Positions 62,880-64,000 of a stretch of DNA of 64,000 nt are shown here, piece after piece (position 1 is the first letter of the stretch; every line of letters starts with the position of its first letter). The notes beneath the pieces were generated by a model, which did not search any database, was not told where the DNA came from, and worked only from the letters and a program-made list of their open reading frames with translations. The stretch comes from Mesocentrotus franciscanus (Eukaryota > Echinodermata > Echinoidea > Camarodonta > Strongylocentrotidae): the NCBI GenBank assembly GCA_037976565.1, contig CP137686.1, positions 836,646 through 900,645 on the forward strand. The letters run 5' to 3'. The position numbers and the translations under genes were made by a program.

Positions 62880-63245
62880 CAGTGGTGGATCCAGGGAGGG
62901 GGCCGGGCCCTCCCTAGCAAAAAAACAGGTAAAAACACCCTTTTTTGAAAAAAAGAAGATGGGCCTCCTCCTGGCGCCCAAGAGGGGGGGTGGCGGTGGA
63001 AAAAAATCACCCTTCCCATAGGGAAAAAAAATTGTGCTCACTACCCCTGGCGCCCAAGGGGCGGTGGAAAAAAATTACCCATCCAGGAGGGAAATTTTTT
63101 TTTCGGGTGCCAACATTTTTTTTTTTATTGCCCACTACCTACCCCCCACTGAGCGAAAAATCGACCGGCACGATTTTCAAATTTTCGCATGAAGTGGGCC
63201 CCTTTTTAGGCCCCCTCCCTTGCCGCCGGCTGGATCCGCCCCTTT
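62880..63245. mobile_element. hAT-type MITE, same family as 26599, damaged right end
   Basis: CAGTGGTGGATCCAGG at the left and GGCTGGATCCGCCCC at the right, in the opposite orientation to 26599-26870. No clear 8-bp target duplication. Confidence 0.85.
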
Positions 63246-63498
63246 TTTTTCTTGGTATGAAACACCTAAAATATTACCATGAAAACACATACAGGTGTAT
63301 AAACTTTTGTACAATATACTTTATTATTTGTCAAGGTGCATACATATATACAAATATAGAAATATTATAATAACATCTCTTTGGAGACAAAAGAAATCAT
63401 TCAGCTTCATTCAAACATAATGTGGTACAGTGCCTAAAAAATATTACAACTAAATTGAGTATATCAAGTATAAAGCACTTCATATTTCTGTATCTTAA

Positions 63499-64000
63499 AG
63501 ATACTTTGTCCCTTTTGCAGCCAACATCAAATTCTGTAGAACTTTGCAGGAATTATGAATATGTCATGTATGTCCTATCTGTGAAATTTAAACATTAGCG
63601 GTGTCCTAGTATTCAAATTATGCAAGGAAACCTGGTTACCTTCTAGACTTCACTGTCAGACATTATTGGGTGACTGACTGACATCTTTTATCTTTGGTAT
63701 TGAAATGAGAATTGAAATGGGCGTTGCAAATTTTTTTGTTGTTGTTAGAGTTTTTGAATTTCTGATGATATATCTCTATTATCAAATAAACATTTACTTT
63801 ACTTGTACTAAAGAGAACTGTTGGTGAGCTAGCGCCATGAGCGTCCCTGGACGGTGTGTGCGCTCTATAAGTTTTCACTATTATTATTATTAAATGAGCT
63901 AAAAGATACATGAGCATTTGTCTACATCAATAACCCACTATGTGTAATGGCCAAAATTAAACTGATTGAATCTTTGTGCAGCACAAAACGTACAACCATT
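63499..64000 (-). mobile_element. Family A MITE, copy 5, cut by the window edge and interrupted
   Basis: TTAA at 63495-63498. It matches copy 2 except for an insertion of about 195 bp at about 63698-63893. That insertion ends GCGCTCTATAAGTTTTCACT and (ATT)n, like a SINE 3' end. Confidence 0.85.

Noticed and set aside
62945..63370. 141-codon + strand frame
   Set aside because: Most of it lies in a hAT-type MITE (62880-63245), and its Pro/Lys-rich content reflects that repeat.
63663..63917. 84-codon minus-strand frame
   Set aside because: It spans a SINE-like insertion inside a family A MITE. No independent support.

Overview
This is eukaryotic genomic DNA with spliced, intron-rich genes and very many repeats. 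The gene content, the tRNA-derived SINEs with (ATT)n tails, the Helentron-like elements carrying internal tandem repeats and the excess of TACATGTA words fit a marine invertebrate deuterostome. An echinoderm such as a sea urchin is my best guess, but I cannot prove the species. Only two protein-coding host genes are visible, and they are convergent.

Left edge (190-4612, + strand): the last six coding exons of CDC16/APC6, a TPR subunit of the anaphase-promoting complex. Its 5' exons lie outside the window. The intron after the second visible exon holds a decayed duplicate of that exon's 3' two-thirds. A SINE sits just after the stop codon. About 7.3 kb of 3' UTR and intergenic sequence separates the two genes.

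11899-58378 (- strand): a complete UXS1 gene (UDP-glucuronate decarboxylase / UDP-xylose synthase), resolved into 13 coding exons over 46 kb. Every junction has GT-AG ends and a consistent phase, giving a 479-residue type II membrane protein. The one inconsistency is coding exon 7 (28941-29104), which is one base short, so the assembled gene is frameshifted there. This is probably a sequence error in an A run.

The intron between UXS1 exons 7 and 8 is built from a tandem segmental duplication (about 18877-22182 and 22183-28888). Both copies end in a roughly 50-bp trinucleotide-rich minisatellite. The duplication carries several relic copies of part of exon 8. The second copy is interrupted by a 4.4-kb Helentron-like insertion, which itself holds a 1.07-kb tandem duplication and a hAT-type MITE.

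The remaining introns and flanks are a layered record of mobile elements: at least four families of non-autonomous DNA transposons at TTAA sites, hAT-type MITEs with 8-bp target duplications, a Tc1/mariner-type MITE, three Helentron-like elements, large fold-back inverted repeats, several SINE families, a 5'-truncated broken LINE (54143-56175), a 21-copy 41-bp minisatellite interrupted by a TIR element, and many microsatellites. No CRISPR array, prokaryotic operon, intact tRNA or rRNA gene was seen.
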